Shown here in pieces: positions 45,763 through 54,069 of a DNA stretch of 64,000 nt (its first letter is position 1; each line of letters opens with the position of its first letter). The position numbers were made by a program, and so were the translations under genes. Below the pieces are notes generated by a model. It had not been told where the DNA came from. It did no database searches and saw only the letters and a program-made list of their open reading frames with translations. Location of the stretch: positions 1 to 64,000 of the forward strand of contig NZ_LYMI01000018.1 of the NCBI RefSeq assembly GCF_001660815.1, written 5' to 3'. Source of the DNA: Xanthomonas nasturtii (lineage in GTDB: Bacteria > Pseudomonadota > Gammaproteobacteria > Xanthomonadales > Xanthomonadaceae).

Positions 45763-46083
45763 TCAGAACGGCAACTTCATGCCGGGCGGCAGCTGCATGC
45801 CGGCGGTGGCCGAGCCCATGCGGTCCTTGGATTCGGCGTCGATCTTGTTGGAGGCGTCGTTGAAGGCGGCGGCGATCAGGTCTTCGGCCATCTCCTGGTC
45901 GGACAGGATGCTCGGGTCGATGCGCACCTTGCGGCATTCCTTGGCGCCGGTCAGTGTCACGCTGACCATGCCGCCGCCGGCGGTGCCGGTGACTTCCAGC
46001 TTGGCCAGTTCTTCCTGGGCGCGCTGCAGGTTTTCCTGCATCTTCTGCGCCTGCTGCATCAGTTGGGCGATGTTTCCACGCAT
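45763..46083 (-). CDS. ybaB: YbaB/EbfC family nucleoid-associated protein
   Basis: A 106-residue protein starting [33 protein letters not shown], the family signature, with a helical dimerisation and DNA-binding region. It lies six bases after the dnaX stop, and the conserved neighbours dnaX and recR make the call secure. Confidence 0.96.
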   Translation of the reverse strand: MRGNIAQLMQQAQKMQENLQRAQEELAKLEVTGTAGGGMVSVTLTGAKECRKVRIDPSILSDQEMAEDLIAAAFNDASNKIDAESKDRMGSATAGMQLPPGMKLPF

Positions 46084-46089
46084 GGGTCG

Positions 46090-48171
46090 TTACTCGTCGT
46101 AAGGGCGGATGGAATCGGGGACGACCCGCGCACCTTGCTGCTGGATCAGCTGCTGCACCGTCGGGTCGTTCATGAAGGCGGTTTCGGCCGCGCTCTGGCG
46201 CTCGCCTTTCTGGCGGTTGGCGCGTTCGTGCAAGGTCTCGACGTCGGCGCTGCCGGTTTCGATGACGATGCGCGGGGTGTTTCCCAGCACCGGTGCCAGC
46301 GCCTGCGCAAGGTTGGCGATGGAGCGCTCGGAATTGAGGTATTCGAAGCCCGGCGCCAGTGCCAGCCGCAGTACGCCATCGCGATGGCCGATAAACGCAG
46401 CGTTGGCGGCAAGCTGTCGCGACGGGCCATTCAAACCGCTGCGCGTGACCAGCTCCAGCCATTGCTCGGCATCGGCGATGCGGCCGTCATCGAGCAAGGC
46501 CGATGTATCGGCCACCGAATCTGACACAGCCAGCGCCGTTGCCGATGGACTCACCACCACTTGCTCTACGAGCACAGGCGGCTCGACCGCCACGGCGATC
46601 GAAGACGTCGCGGCCAAAGCCGACGTTGCAACCGCAGCGTCAGGCGCAACCGGCGGCGCGAGCTCGGCGGGTGCAGACGGCGGGGCCATGGCGGCTTCAG
46701 GCGCCAGCGCGGCCATCGTGTCGGACGCGGGCACTGCCTGCGTCCGCACCGGCGCATCGTCCACTGCCCACGGCGGCGTGTCGTCGTTGCGCGCACTGGC
46801 TGCAGAGGCGCGATTGGCCGAAGAAGACGCCCGGGCAGGAAGCACCACAACCGGCGCCGGGGCGTCGGCCGCAGCCTGAGTCGCCGGAATCCCTGATGCC
46901 GGCGAGGACGCCTCCGCGACGGCAACCGGCAGCGATTCCGTCACCGTGGCAGGCGTAGACGCCATGCCGGGCGCTGCCGTTACCGGCGCCGCCACTGCCG
47001 AAGCGGCAGCCTGCCCGCCGGCAGCGGCCGAACGTGCGCCACCGGCTGCGGTGGCACCGCGCCCGTCGTCGGCGCCGCCAGCCGGCACCACCGCTGCGGG
47101 GCGGAAGGCCAGCATCCGCAGTACTGCCATTTCGAAACCGGCGCGCGGGCTGGGCGCCAGATACAGATCGCGGCGCCCGTTGAGCGCCATCTGGTACCAC
47201 AGCTGCACCACTTCCGGGCGCAGCTGCGCGGCAAACGGGGTCGGGTCGATGCCGTCGCCGACGAACGCCACCGACGGCACCAGCTGCTGCACCTGCACGC
47301 GATGCAGCGCCTCGGCCAGGGCCTCCAGCACGCCGCTCCAATCGGGCGAGAATTCGGCCAGCGCGGCCACCACTTGCAGCAGGCGCGCGCCATCGCCATC
47401 GGCCAGCGATTGCAGCATCGCGCCGACCTGGGTGCGATCGACCGTCCCCAGCATGGTGCGCACCACATCCTCGCGCAGCGCTCCGCCGGCGTAGGCGATC
47501 GCCTGATCCAGCAGCGACAAACCATCGCGCAGCGAGCCATCGGCCGCCTTGGACAGCTGCACGATCGCCGACGGATCCGATTCGATCTGTTCGGCAGCCA
47601 GAATGCGCGTCATCTGGCCCTGGATCTGATCCTCATCCAGGCGCTTGAGGTTGAACTGCAGGCAGCGCGACAACACCGTCACCGGCAGCTTTTGCGGGTC
47701 GGTGGTGGCCAGCAGGAACTTCACATGCTCCGGCGGCTCTTCCAGCGTCTTCAGCAGCGCATTGAATGCCGCCTTGGACAGCATGTGCACTTCGTCGATC
47801 AGGTAGACCTTGAACTTGCCGCGCGAGGGCATGTACTGCGCGTTCTCGATCACCTCGCGCACATCGTCCACGCCGGTGTTGGACGCGGCATCGATCTCCA
47901 GCAGGTCGATGTAGCGGCCGGCATCGATGTCCAGACAGGCCGGGCACGTCCCACACGGATCGGCACTGGTACCGGTCTCGCAATTGAGCGATTTGGCGAA
48001 GATGCGCGCAATGGTGGTCTTGCCCACGCCGCGGGTGCCGGTGAACAGGAACGCGTGGTGCACGCGCCCACTGTCGAGCGCGTTACTGAGCGCGCGGACC
48101 ACGTGTTCCTGGCCTACGAGCTCGGCAAAACGCTTCGGGCGCCACTTGCGGGCGAGAACGAGATAAGACAT
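46090..48171 (-). CDS. dnaX: DNA polymerase III subunits tau/gamma
   Basis: The 693-residue clamp-loader ATPase. It has Walker A FTGTRGVGKTTIARI, a zinc module CGTCPAC (with an upstream Cys), Walker B YLIDEVHMLSKAAFNALLKTLEEPP and the SRC finger LSRCLQFNL. A long Ala/Pro-rich linker (about 380-550) leads to the C-terminal domain that binds polymerase. I saw no A-rich slippery heptamer of the E. coli kind in the linker, so a shorter gamma form may not be made here. The start ATG 48171 is close to tRNA-Ser on the other strand. Confidence 0.95.
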   Translation of the reverse strand: MSYLVLARKWRPKRFAELVGQEHVVRALSNALDSGRVHHAFLFTGTRGVGKTTIARIFAKSLNCETGTSADPCGTCPACLDIDAGRYIDLLEIDAASNTGVDDVREVIENAQYMPSRGKFKVYLIDEVHMLSKAAFNALLKTLEEPPEHVKFLLATTDPQKLPVTVLSRCLQFNLKRLDEDQIQGQMTRILAAEQIESDPSAIVQLSKAADGSLRDGLSLLDQAIAYAGGALREDVVRTMLGTVDRTQVGAMLQSLADGDGARLLQVVAALAEFSPDWSGVLEALAEALHRVQVQQLVPSVAFVGDGIDPTPFAAQLRPEVVQLWYQMALNGRRDLYLAPSPRAGFEMAVLRMLAFRPAAVVPAGGADDGRGATAAGGARSAAAGGQAAASAVAAPVTAAPGMASTPATVTESLPVAVAEASSPASGIPATQAAADAPAPVVVLPARASSSANRASAASARNDDTPPWAVDDAPVRTQAVPASDTMAALAPEAAMAPPSAPAELAPPVAPDAAVATSALAATSSIAVAVEPPVLVEQVVVSPSATALAVSDSVADTSALLDDGRIADAEQWLELVTRSGLNGPSRQLAANAAFIGHRDGVLRLALAPGFEYLNSERSIANLAQALAPVLGNTPRIVIETGSADVETLHERANRQKGERQSAAETAFMNDPTVQQLIQQQGARVVPDSIRPYDE

Positions 48172-48306
48172 CGGGCAACCGGCTTTGTTTGAGCCGATAT
48201 TGTGCCACGGCCCGTCTCACCGACTGCGGCTGGAAGATTCAGCTTGTGGTACGGGCCGGCGACCGCTAGAATTTGCGGCCCTGTTCGGCCACGGTCGTGC
48301 AGGTAC

Positions 48307-48399
48307 GGAGAGGTGTCCGAGTGGTTGAAGGAGCACGCCTGGAAAGTGTGTAAGCGTCTAAACCGCGCTTCGGGGGTTCGAATCCCCCTCTCTCCGCCA
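48307..48399 (+). tRNA. tRNA-Ser (anticodon GGA)
   Basis: A 93-base class II tRNA with encoded CCA. The acceptor stem is GGAGAGG/CCTCTCC, the anticodon loop CTGGAAA gives GGA, a long variable arm is present and the T arm has GGTTCGAATCC. It lies exactly at the border between the chromosomal backbone (dnaX) and an accessory island, which fits its use as an integration site. Confidence 0.97.
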
Positions 48400-48741
48400 G
48401 ATATTGGAACTAAGCCCCAGATTGCAAGGGGCTTTTTTCTTTTTCCCCCGGCCTAGTATGCCATCCAGTATGCCACAGCAAGTTGGCTGTGGTTGGGGCT
48501 CTCTGCGCGGCGCTGTGCATCGCGAAGCGGCGGAAACTCACCTCGACTGCACCAGCCACTGCCTTCATACAAAACCTGCCCTACTCCAGCTTGATGCACT
48601 TGGCTCACCGTACGTTGCCGCGACTGCCTCACTGGCCCTTTGCTGACAATGGCCAGCCCTAGCTCGACAGGAATTTCCGGAGAGGTTTTGAATCACTTGC
48701 GGAAATCCGCTCCTTATTCAATTTCCTAGTGTTTGCCCAGC
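48400..48741. other. Junction of tRNA-Ser with the accessory island, no gene seen
   Basis: About 340 bases without a supported gene. A terminator follows the tRNA. AGTATGCCATCC is followed by AGTATGCCACAG (48455-48480), a short direct repeat of AGTATGCCA that looks like the flank of an integration site. No integrase gene is visible here. Any attachment-site duplicate would have to lie beyond the right edge of the window. Confidence 0.5.
48411..48445 (+). terminator. Rho-independent terminator of tRNA-Ser
   Basis: AAGCCCC (loop AGATTGCA) GGGGCTTTTTTCTTTTT, arms at 48412-48418 and 48428-48434. It lies 12 bases after the tRNA 3' end. Confidence 0.88.
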
Positions 48742-49131
48742 ATGTTCCCGAGGATGGCCATCCCGGCTGTCCCGATCGAGGACAAGTACATGCCAGCTGG
48801 CACCGTTAATGAAATGGCCGCGAAGTTCACTGCGGCGTACCACACACTCAAAGACAAGAAAGATACCGAACGGCTCCTTACGCTTATCAAGCCGATGATC
48901 CTGACCGCAAAGGTGGACGGCATCAGCGACAAGGAGTTGATTGACCTGATCAATACCTTGGGTCTGCGAGAGAAGTTCTACCCCGCGAAGCTCAAAGAGC
49001 TGCGTGCCCGACTGGACAAAACTGAATCGGATGTGCCCCCCAGTAGCGAAGATGGCCCACCCGCGAACGATGGTTCCATCGATCCGCTCGCAACCGCGCC
49101 CAGCGGCCGTCTTGAGGGAGCCGCGGCATGA
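48742..49131 (+). CDS. Small hypothetical protein of the island
   Basis: About 129 residues from ATG 48742; ATG 48790 (MPAGTVNEM) is a possible later start. The middle is helical and charged (HTLKDKKDTERLLTLIKPMILTAKVDGISDKELIDLINTLGL), then a Pro/Ser/Asp-rich tail. No family recognised. Its stop overlaps the start of the DUF3987 gene (ATGA), so the two are cotranscribed and probably cooperate in replication or regulation of a mobile element. Confidence 0.6.
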   Translation: MFPRMAIPAVPIEDKYMPAGTVNEMAAKFTAAYHTLKDKKDTERLLTLIKPMILTAKVDGISDKELIDLINTLGLREKFYPAKLKELRARLDKTESDVPPSSEDGPPANDGSIDPLATAPSGRLEGAAA

Positions 49132-50594
49132 ACATGCCTGTCCAGCTCACAACCGTCTCAGTGCCCGACTACAATTTCGGCATGCTGCCACCGCTGGCCG
49201 CAGCTGCTGCAAAGGCAGTGTGCGCCAAGGTCCCAGAAGCCTGCCCTGCCATGGTCCGAACGCACATGCTGTCGGTGTTGTCCTCCGCGGTTGCTCCTCT
49301 CTACACAATGTCGCCGCCCAACTGGACATCCATTCCCATCGGCGTCAACACGCTGTGCATTGCAGATGTTGGTGGAAGTAAAAGCCCGATGCATGACTAC
49401 CTGATCCCGCCGCTTGAAAACCACGCGCGAGACAGCTTCACTCGGTATGAGGTAGCCCGGACCGAAGCGAGCGCGGCGTCGGCCGAGAAAAAGTTCCATA
49501 TCAAACTCCTGGAGGCCGAGATCGCTCGCTGCCGGCGCAAGCAGGAGCCCGCGCAGGACCTTCTTGCAACATTGGCTAAGCTACGCCGCGCGGCCACGGC
49601 GCAGCCAAAACACCGTCCACGCCTCGCGAGCAACATTGACCTGGAAAGCCTGCTGCAACAGCTAGATGGCAAGTATGAAGCAGTGGATTTCCTTACCGAC
49701 GAAGGTGACAAGCTACTGAGCTCCAGCTTGATGCGCCACGTGTCGGTTCTGGTTGATCTGATCGACGGCAAGCTGCTGGAATTTCGTCGAGAGAAGAAGA
49801 AGCATCTACATGCCAGTCAGCCACGCGGCACGTTCGGCTTGCTGGCGCAGTTCGCAGCGATCGAGCCATTCCGCCCCCGGTGCAAGCGCAATGAGTACAC
49901 CGAGCACCAGGCCGTCAGGCTCGGCTTCTTCGCGCGTTTCCTCGTCTGCGTCGCCCAGCCGCCGCCCATGAGCAATCGATACGCACCCGCGGGCAACGAT
50001 GACGAGGCTCTTTCGAATCTCCACGAGGCGCTCAAGGAGCTTTATGACCTGCACCAGGACAACCAGGAGGCCGGTGGCATTGCCCCCATCGAACTGGCCT
50101 TCGCACCTGACGCGCTGGGCTACTGGGACGAGCTGTGCCGCATCACTCACAATCTCAAGTTCGGACAGCTCGCTCACATCGCCGACTTCGTCTCCAAAAT
50201 GCTCAACCTGACCGCTAGGCTGGCTGCGGTGCTGCATGTTTGGGAAAGCCAAACCCACTACGTCTCGATCTCCTGCCTCCAACGTGCCTGGGAGCTCGTC
50301 TCCTGGCATGCCACCCAGTACGAACGCGTGTTCGTGCCGCCACCTCCCCTGCCCCAACAGGAGGCCGACGTGGAAGCCGTCATCGAACATCTCCAGGCAT
50401 CTCGCTTTTCAATCGACTACAAAGAAGTCCCAACAGAGCCTATCGGCTTGTTGTTGAACATGCCGAGCAATCGTCTACGCGCTGCAGTCCTGCGGATGGC
50501 GCAACGGGACATAATCGAGTTATGTGGTGGCAAAACCACATTCATCAACTGCACCAAGATGTTCTCGCGATCTCGAAACATCACTTGGCGATGA
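49128..50594 (+). CDS. DUF3987 (YfjI-like) mobile-element protein
   Basis: A 488-residue protein whose first third has the DUF3987 pattern: LPPLAAAAAKAV, MSPPNWTSIPIGVNTLCIADVGGSKSPMHDYLIPPL (with GSKS as degenerate nucleotide-binding loop) and a coiled-coil-like helix (about 108-160). DUF3987 proteins are found in satellites, prophage remnants and plasmids, often in primase-helicase position; their role is not settled. The C-terminus looks like a winged helix (PIGLLLNMPSNRLRAAVLRMAQRDIIEL). A terminator follows. This supports an integrated mobile element between tRNA-Ser and the defence operon. Confidence 0.7.
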   Translation: MNMPVQLTTVSVPDYNFGMLPPLAAAAAKAVCAKVPEACPAMVRTHMLSVLSSAVAPLYTMSPPNWTSIPIGVNTLCIADVGGSKSPMHDYLIPPLENHARDSFTRYEVARTEASAASAEKKFHIKLLEAEIARCRRKQEPAQDLLATLAKLRRAATAQPKHRPRLASNIDLESLLQQLDGKYEAVDFLTDEGDKLLSSSLMRHVSVLVDLIDGKLLEFRREKKKHLHASQPRGTFGLLAQFAAIEPFRPRCKRNEYTEHQAVRLGFFARFLVCVAQPPPMSNRYAPAGNDDEALSNLHEALKELYDLHQDNQEAGGIAPIELAFAPDALGYWDELCRITHNLKFGQLAHIADFVSKMLNLTARLAAVLHVWESQTHYVSISCLQRAWELVSWHATQYERVFVPPPPLPQQEADVEAVIEHLQASRFSIDYKEVPTEPIGLLLNMPSNRLRAAVLRMAQRDIIELCGGKTTFINCTKMFSRSRNITWR

Positions 50595-50610
50595 TCGTGC
50601 GCCAATGGAT

Positions 50611-50642
50611 AAAAATGCACGGCTGTTGCCGGGCATTTTTTC
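50611..50642 (+). terminator. Rho-independent terminator after the DUF3987 gene
   Basis: AAAAATGCACGGC (loop TGTT) GCCGGGCATTTTTTC. It lies 16 bases past the stop of the DUF3987 gene and separates it from the convergent defence operon. Confidence 0.85.
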
Positions 50643-50708
50643 TTACTCTTCGTCAGCCAGCCAGACAATCCTAAAGCCCTTGCGGTGTCACATCCGACTT
50701 ATACAGTA

Positions 50709-51848
50709 TCAATGGTATTGCAGACTAGGCTCGCACAACCGTACCAACTGTGCTCGGATATCCGCCGGAGATGATGCCAGATCCACTGTGGCAAACCGAA
50801 TTTGATGCCCTTGGATCAGCACTGTTTCATCGACTATCTGGCCAATCGCTGGATGCAACAACAATCCGCTAGCGTGATCTGCAAGGGCATCACCGCACCC
50901 AACTTGGGAGCGCAGATAAGCGTAGATCTGATAGATGTATCCGCTGCGCAGGGCTTCCTCACGGTACCAACCGCTCGTCACAATCGAGGTGAACTTGGTA
51001 TCGATGACAATCCGCTGCTGGGTTAATGGATGGTCGAGCACGACATCAGTTCGCATCGTGGGCAAGATTTTGTCGATCCCCGCTGTCTTCCGCTCGATCT
51101 GCCAGCCCATCGTCCCACCGCACAGCACCCGCCAGCCCTGCGAACTCAATGCGACTTCGTAGAAGCCACCCACCGCTCGCTCGAATAGGCGCCGTACCCA
51201 AGTCACTTCTCGGTCTGGCAAAGAGAGAACATTCGCACCAGATGCCTCCGTAGGGAGAAATAGATCAAACGCCAGCGTTGCGGCCGCCACCATCAACCGG
51301 TCGTCTGCATCGTTACGGCTAAAACGACCTGTGCTCATTTGGGCGCGGGTCGGTGCGTTCCCTGATACACCCATTGCCTTCATACCACTTGCAAGTGCGC
51401 GGCACCGATGGGCAACGTCCTTCCTCTGAACGATCCTGGAGATGGACTCCAAGGCTGCTCGGACAAAACGATTGCGTGGAGTGTCGATGGTGAATTCGTC
51501 GAACCGGCACGCCACCAGGCCTCTATCCATCAACTGATGGCGTTCGGTGGTCAAGACGTCGATCCGGCCACGCACGCGATTGATGACTGCATCACGAGAT
51601 CGATATCCAAGACTCAAGCGGCGACGCTGTCGCACGTCAACCGCGTGGGCAAGGATCTCTGCGACTAGATCCGGTAGATCGTCCGGGCTGTCTTCCAAGC
51701 CGATCTTGCCGATGCCGCGAGTGCGGAACAGGTCAGAGGCGTAGAGCATCAGCAACCAGAGGTTGCGGACCGGAATGCGTCCGATGAATCCCTCAGCGCT
51801 CATGGCTGCACTTTCCACCTGTTCTACGACGCGGTCATCACCAGCCAT
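50709..51848 (-). CDS. mcrC: McrBC restriction component McrC (nuclease subunit)
   Basis: A 379-residue protein with the McrC N-terminal region (IPVRNLWLLMLYASDLF). The C-terminal PD-(D/E)xK nuclease motif has Glu223 in LFERAVGGFY, Asp268 in MRTDVVLD and Asp283-x-Lys285 in IVIDTKF. McrC is the cutting subunit that McrB activates after GTP-driven translocation on modified DNA. The ATG 51848 overlaps the mcrB stop by 11 bases. It is the last gene of the eight-gene defence operon. Confidence 0.88.
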   Translation of the reverse strand: MAGDDRVVEQVESAAMSAEGFIGRIPVRNLWLLMLYASDLFRTRGIGKIGLEDSPDDLPDLVAEILAHAVDVRQRRRLSLGYRSRDAVINRVRGRIDVLTTERHQLMDRGLVACRFDEFTIDTPRNRFVRAALESISRIVQRKDVAHRCRALASGMKAMGVSGNAPTRAQMSTGRFSRNDADDRLMVAAATLAFDLFLPTEASGANVLSLPDREVTWVRRLFERAVGGFYEVALSSQGWRVLCGGTMGWQIERKTAGIDKILPTMRTDVVLDHPLTQQRIVIDTKFTSIVTSGWYREEALRSGYIYQIYAYLRSQVGCGDALADHASGLLLHPAIGQIVDETVLIQGHQIRFATVDLASSPADIRAQLVRLCEPSLQYH

Positions 51849-54060
51849 GCGTCAGCCGTGCAATCGCTTTTCGTGCTTCGTCAGGCGCGTCAAACCAGTA
51901 TTCATCCAGCAACGGGCCGATCTCCGTCTCCACGACCTGCTGGAACCACTGCTTCGTGTCTCCCGCCTCCAGTCGATGTGCGGGTGTCACATAGCTGTGA
52001 CCAATCCGGAACTGCTTGCCAAGGCGCGCATCCGCCGCAATCTGCTCGTTCAGCTCAGCGATACGGCGTTCAATATCCTCGACCAGGCTCGGGCCGACAG
52101 CACACTCCTTGACCACCCACTCCCGCCATGCCTGGCCCAGTCTTGGCTCCAGCCCAACGAAAGCAAAGCGGCGACGCAATGCCAGATCGACCAGTGCAAG
52201 TGATCGGTCGGCGATATTCATGGTGCCGACCACATAGAGATTCTCGGGAATATGGACGGGCCGTCGTTTGCCGTCCGCATCCGGATAGCAGAGTTCCAGC
52301 GCTTCGTTGGGTGTCCGCTTGCCGGCTTCGAGCAGCGTCAGCAACTCGCCGAAGATCTGCGCCGGGTTTCCACGGTTGATCTCCTCGATCACCACGACAA
52401 ACTTCGACGAAGGGTCCTTCGATGCGGCCTTGATGGCTTCCATGAAAACACCGTCCGCCAGCGACAACTTGCCTTCGCCAGTCGGGCGCCACCCTCTAAC
52501 AAAGTCCTCGTAGGACAGGTTGGGATGGAACTGTACTGCGCGGACCTTGCTATCGTCTTTCTGCGCCATAAGCGCGAAAGCTAGCCGTTTGGCTAGCCAG
52601 GTCTTGCCCGTGCCCGGAGGCCCTTGAAGGATGAGGTTTTTCTTCGCGCGCAGACGATCGAGCAAACAGTCAATTTCGGCCCGTTCCAGGAAACAGCCGT
52701 CTTTGAGGATGTCCTCCACCGAGTAGGGAACGATAGGTGCTGCCACCTGAAAGGCTTCGCGAACTTCACCTCCCGCCTCCTGTTCTGCCCCGGTATTGGT
52801 AACGGTATCGCCGGCCGGCGCGGGCCCTTCAATCGGGTCTTTATAAATCCAAGACGCAAGCGACAGGTCAGGGAAGCTGTGGACTGGATAGCCGTCTTCG
52901 CTAAAACGCGCCTGAAAATCATCAAGTAGCTTCAAATACTCGCGTCCATCACAGGGACCCTGCTGGCCACTGATGGCGACATTCAGGCCGAGCCGCCTGT
53001 TGATGTAGTGGCGCGACTGACTATCAAGGGTGAGGAACTCCCATGGATGTGCCCAGTACAGGCCTGTGGAAAGGTTCCATGCGACACCCCGTACTTGGGT
53101 TGCCTCGTTATAAGCCTGGATGAAGACATCGCGAGTGTCCAACTGGTCGTCATCGACCATCTTCCTCGCAGCAACGAATACCTTCCAAAGCGCATCAATG
53201 TCGCCTGTACCACGCTTGTCCGCATACGCGAAAAACCAGGAGCGTTGGTTGTTGAGAACGGGGATGCCTTCAAATGAAAGTGGGACCGGTACCGCCACAC
53301 CCAGCAACTTGGCAAGCTCACCTGCGATGGCCTTGCGGTTGGCATCGGTCATGGAACGGTTAAAGGTGCCTATCGTGGTGAAAGGACAAATATCCCGCAA
53401 CGGACCAGAGGTTCCATCAGGAAACCTATCCTGAAGATAGGTCAGCCCCGGCACGCGAGACGCCATCTCGTGGATGCCATCGATGAGCGGAGTTCGGTCG
53501 TCTGCATGGGCCAGCAACTTTTCAGCCACTGCCTCGTAGAAGTCCGTCCACTCGAAACGCTGCTTTTCTGGCGATGCCGTGCCGTAACGCTCCCGCCAAA
53601 ACGGCTCGTTGCGAAAGCGATCTACATCCTGCGCCTTACCGTAAAACGCAAATTCAATGAGCGCATCGCTCATCCATTCGCCAGGCAGTACACGCCAGAT
53701 CGTTGTCCGGTGAGTGTAGAAGTACCACTCCCGTACCGGCTCGACCTTGGCCCAGTCCACCTTCACCCGCTTCCCGTCATTAAGGTTTTCGGCGATCGTA
53801 CCAACGGCCTTGATGCCCATAACCGAAACCGCTCGGCCATGGCTATCGAAGGGCAGTCCGTGCTTTCGCGTGTAAGACGACTTGATGGCGATTCGCTCCC
53901 CCGGGCGCATGGAACGCACCACATCGAGGAGCTTGTCGTCGTAGCCGTTCTCCCAAATTCCTTCTGCAAGAAATCGCGGCATCTGATCATCAGTACCTCC
54001 GTAACTGGCGCCGACGAACCAGGTTGCGTGAAACGCACTATCTATCGTCTGAGTGGTCAT
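51838..54060 (-). CDS. mcrB: McrBC component McrB with EVE/PUA-like N-terminal reader
   Basis: A 740-residue protein. The C-terminal half is a McrB-type AAA+ GTPase domain: Walker A GPPGTGKT (480-487), Walker B VVVIEEINRGN (555-565), signature GTMNIADRS (612-620) and LRRRF (628-632). Residues about 11-125 (HATWFVGASYGG, MRPGERIAIK, VGTIAENLNDGKRVKVDW) resemble the EVE/PUA-like fold that binds modified cytosine or adenine. The middle (about 285-410) is another unassigned region. ATG 54060 has an A/G-rich ribosome site. It should recognise modified foreign DNA and drive McrC. The gene begins nine bases after the hsdR stop. Confidence 0.9.
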   Translation of the reverse strand: MTTQTIDSAFHATWFVGASYGGTDDQMPRFLAEGIWENGYDDKLLDVVRSMRPGERIAIKSSYTRKHGLPFDSHGRAVSVMGIKAVGTIAENLNDGKRVKVDWAKVEPVREWYFYTHRTTIWRVLPGEWMSDALIEFAFYGKAQDVDRFRNEPFWRERYGTASPEKQRFEWTDFYEAVAEKLLAHADDRTPLIDGIHEMASRVPGLTYLQDRFPDGTSGPLRDICPFTTIGTFNRSMTDANRKAIAGELAKLLGVAVPVPLSFEGIPVLNNQRSWFFAYADKRGTGDIDALWKVFVAARKMVDDDQLDTRDVFIQAYNEATQVRGVAWNLSTGLYWAHPWEFLTLDSQSRHYINRRLGLNVAISGQQGPCDGREYLKLLDDFQARFSEDGYPVHSFPDLSLASWIYKDPIEGPAPAGDTVTNTGAEQEAGGEVREAFQVAAPIVPYSVEDILKDGCFLERAEIDCLLDRLRAKKNLILQGPPGTGKTWLAKRLAFALMAQKDDSKVRAVQFHPNLSYEDFVRGWRPTGEGKLSLADGVFMEAIKAASKDPSSKFVVVIEEINRGNPAQIFGELLTLLEAGKRTPNEALELCYPDADGKRRPVHIPENLYVVGTMNIADRSLALVDLALRRRFAFVGLEPRLGQAWREWVVKECAVGPSLVEDIERRIAELNEQIAADARLGKQFRIGHSYVTPAHRLEAGDTKQWFQQVVETEIGPLLDEYWFDAPDEARKAIARLTHGW

Positions 54061-54069
54061 ACCCCCCCT

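Noticed and set aside
48400-48741. Integrase or excisionase gene at the tRNA-Ser junction
   Set aside because: Frames here are short and have no tyrosine-recombinase motifs, so at most a remnant attachment flank is present.
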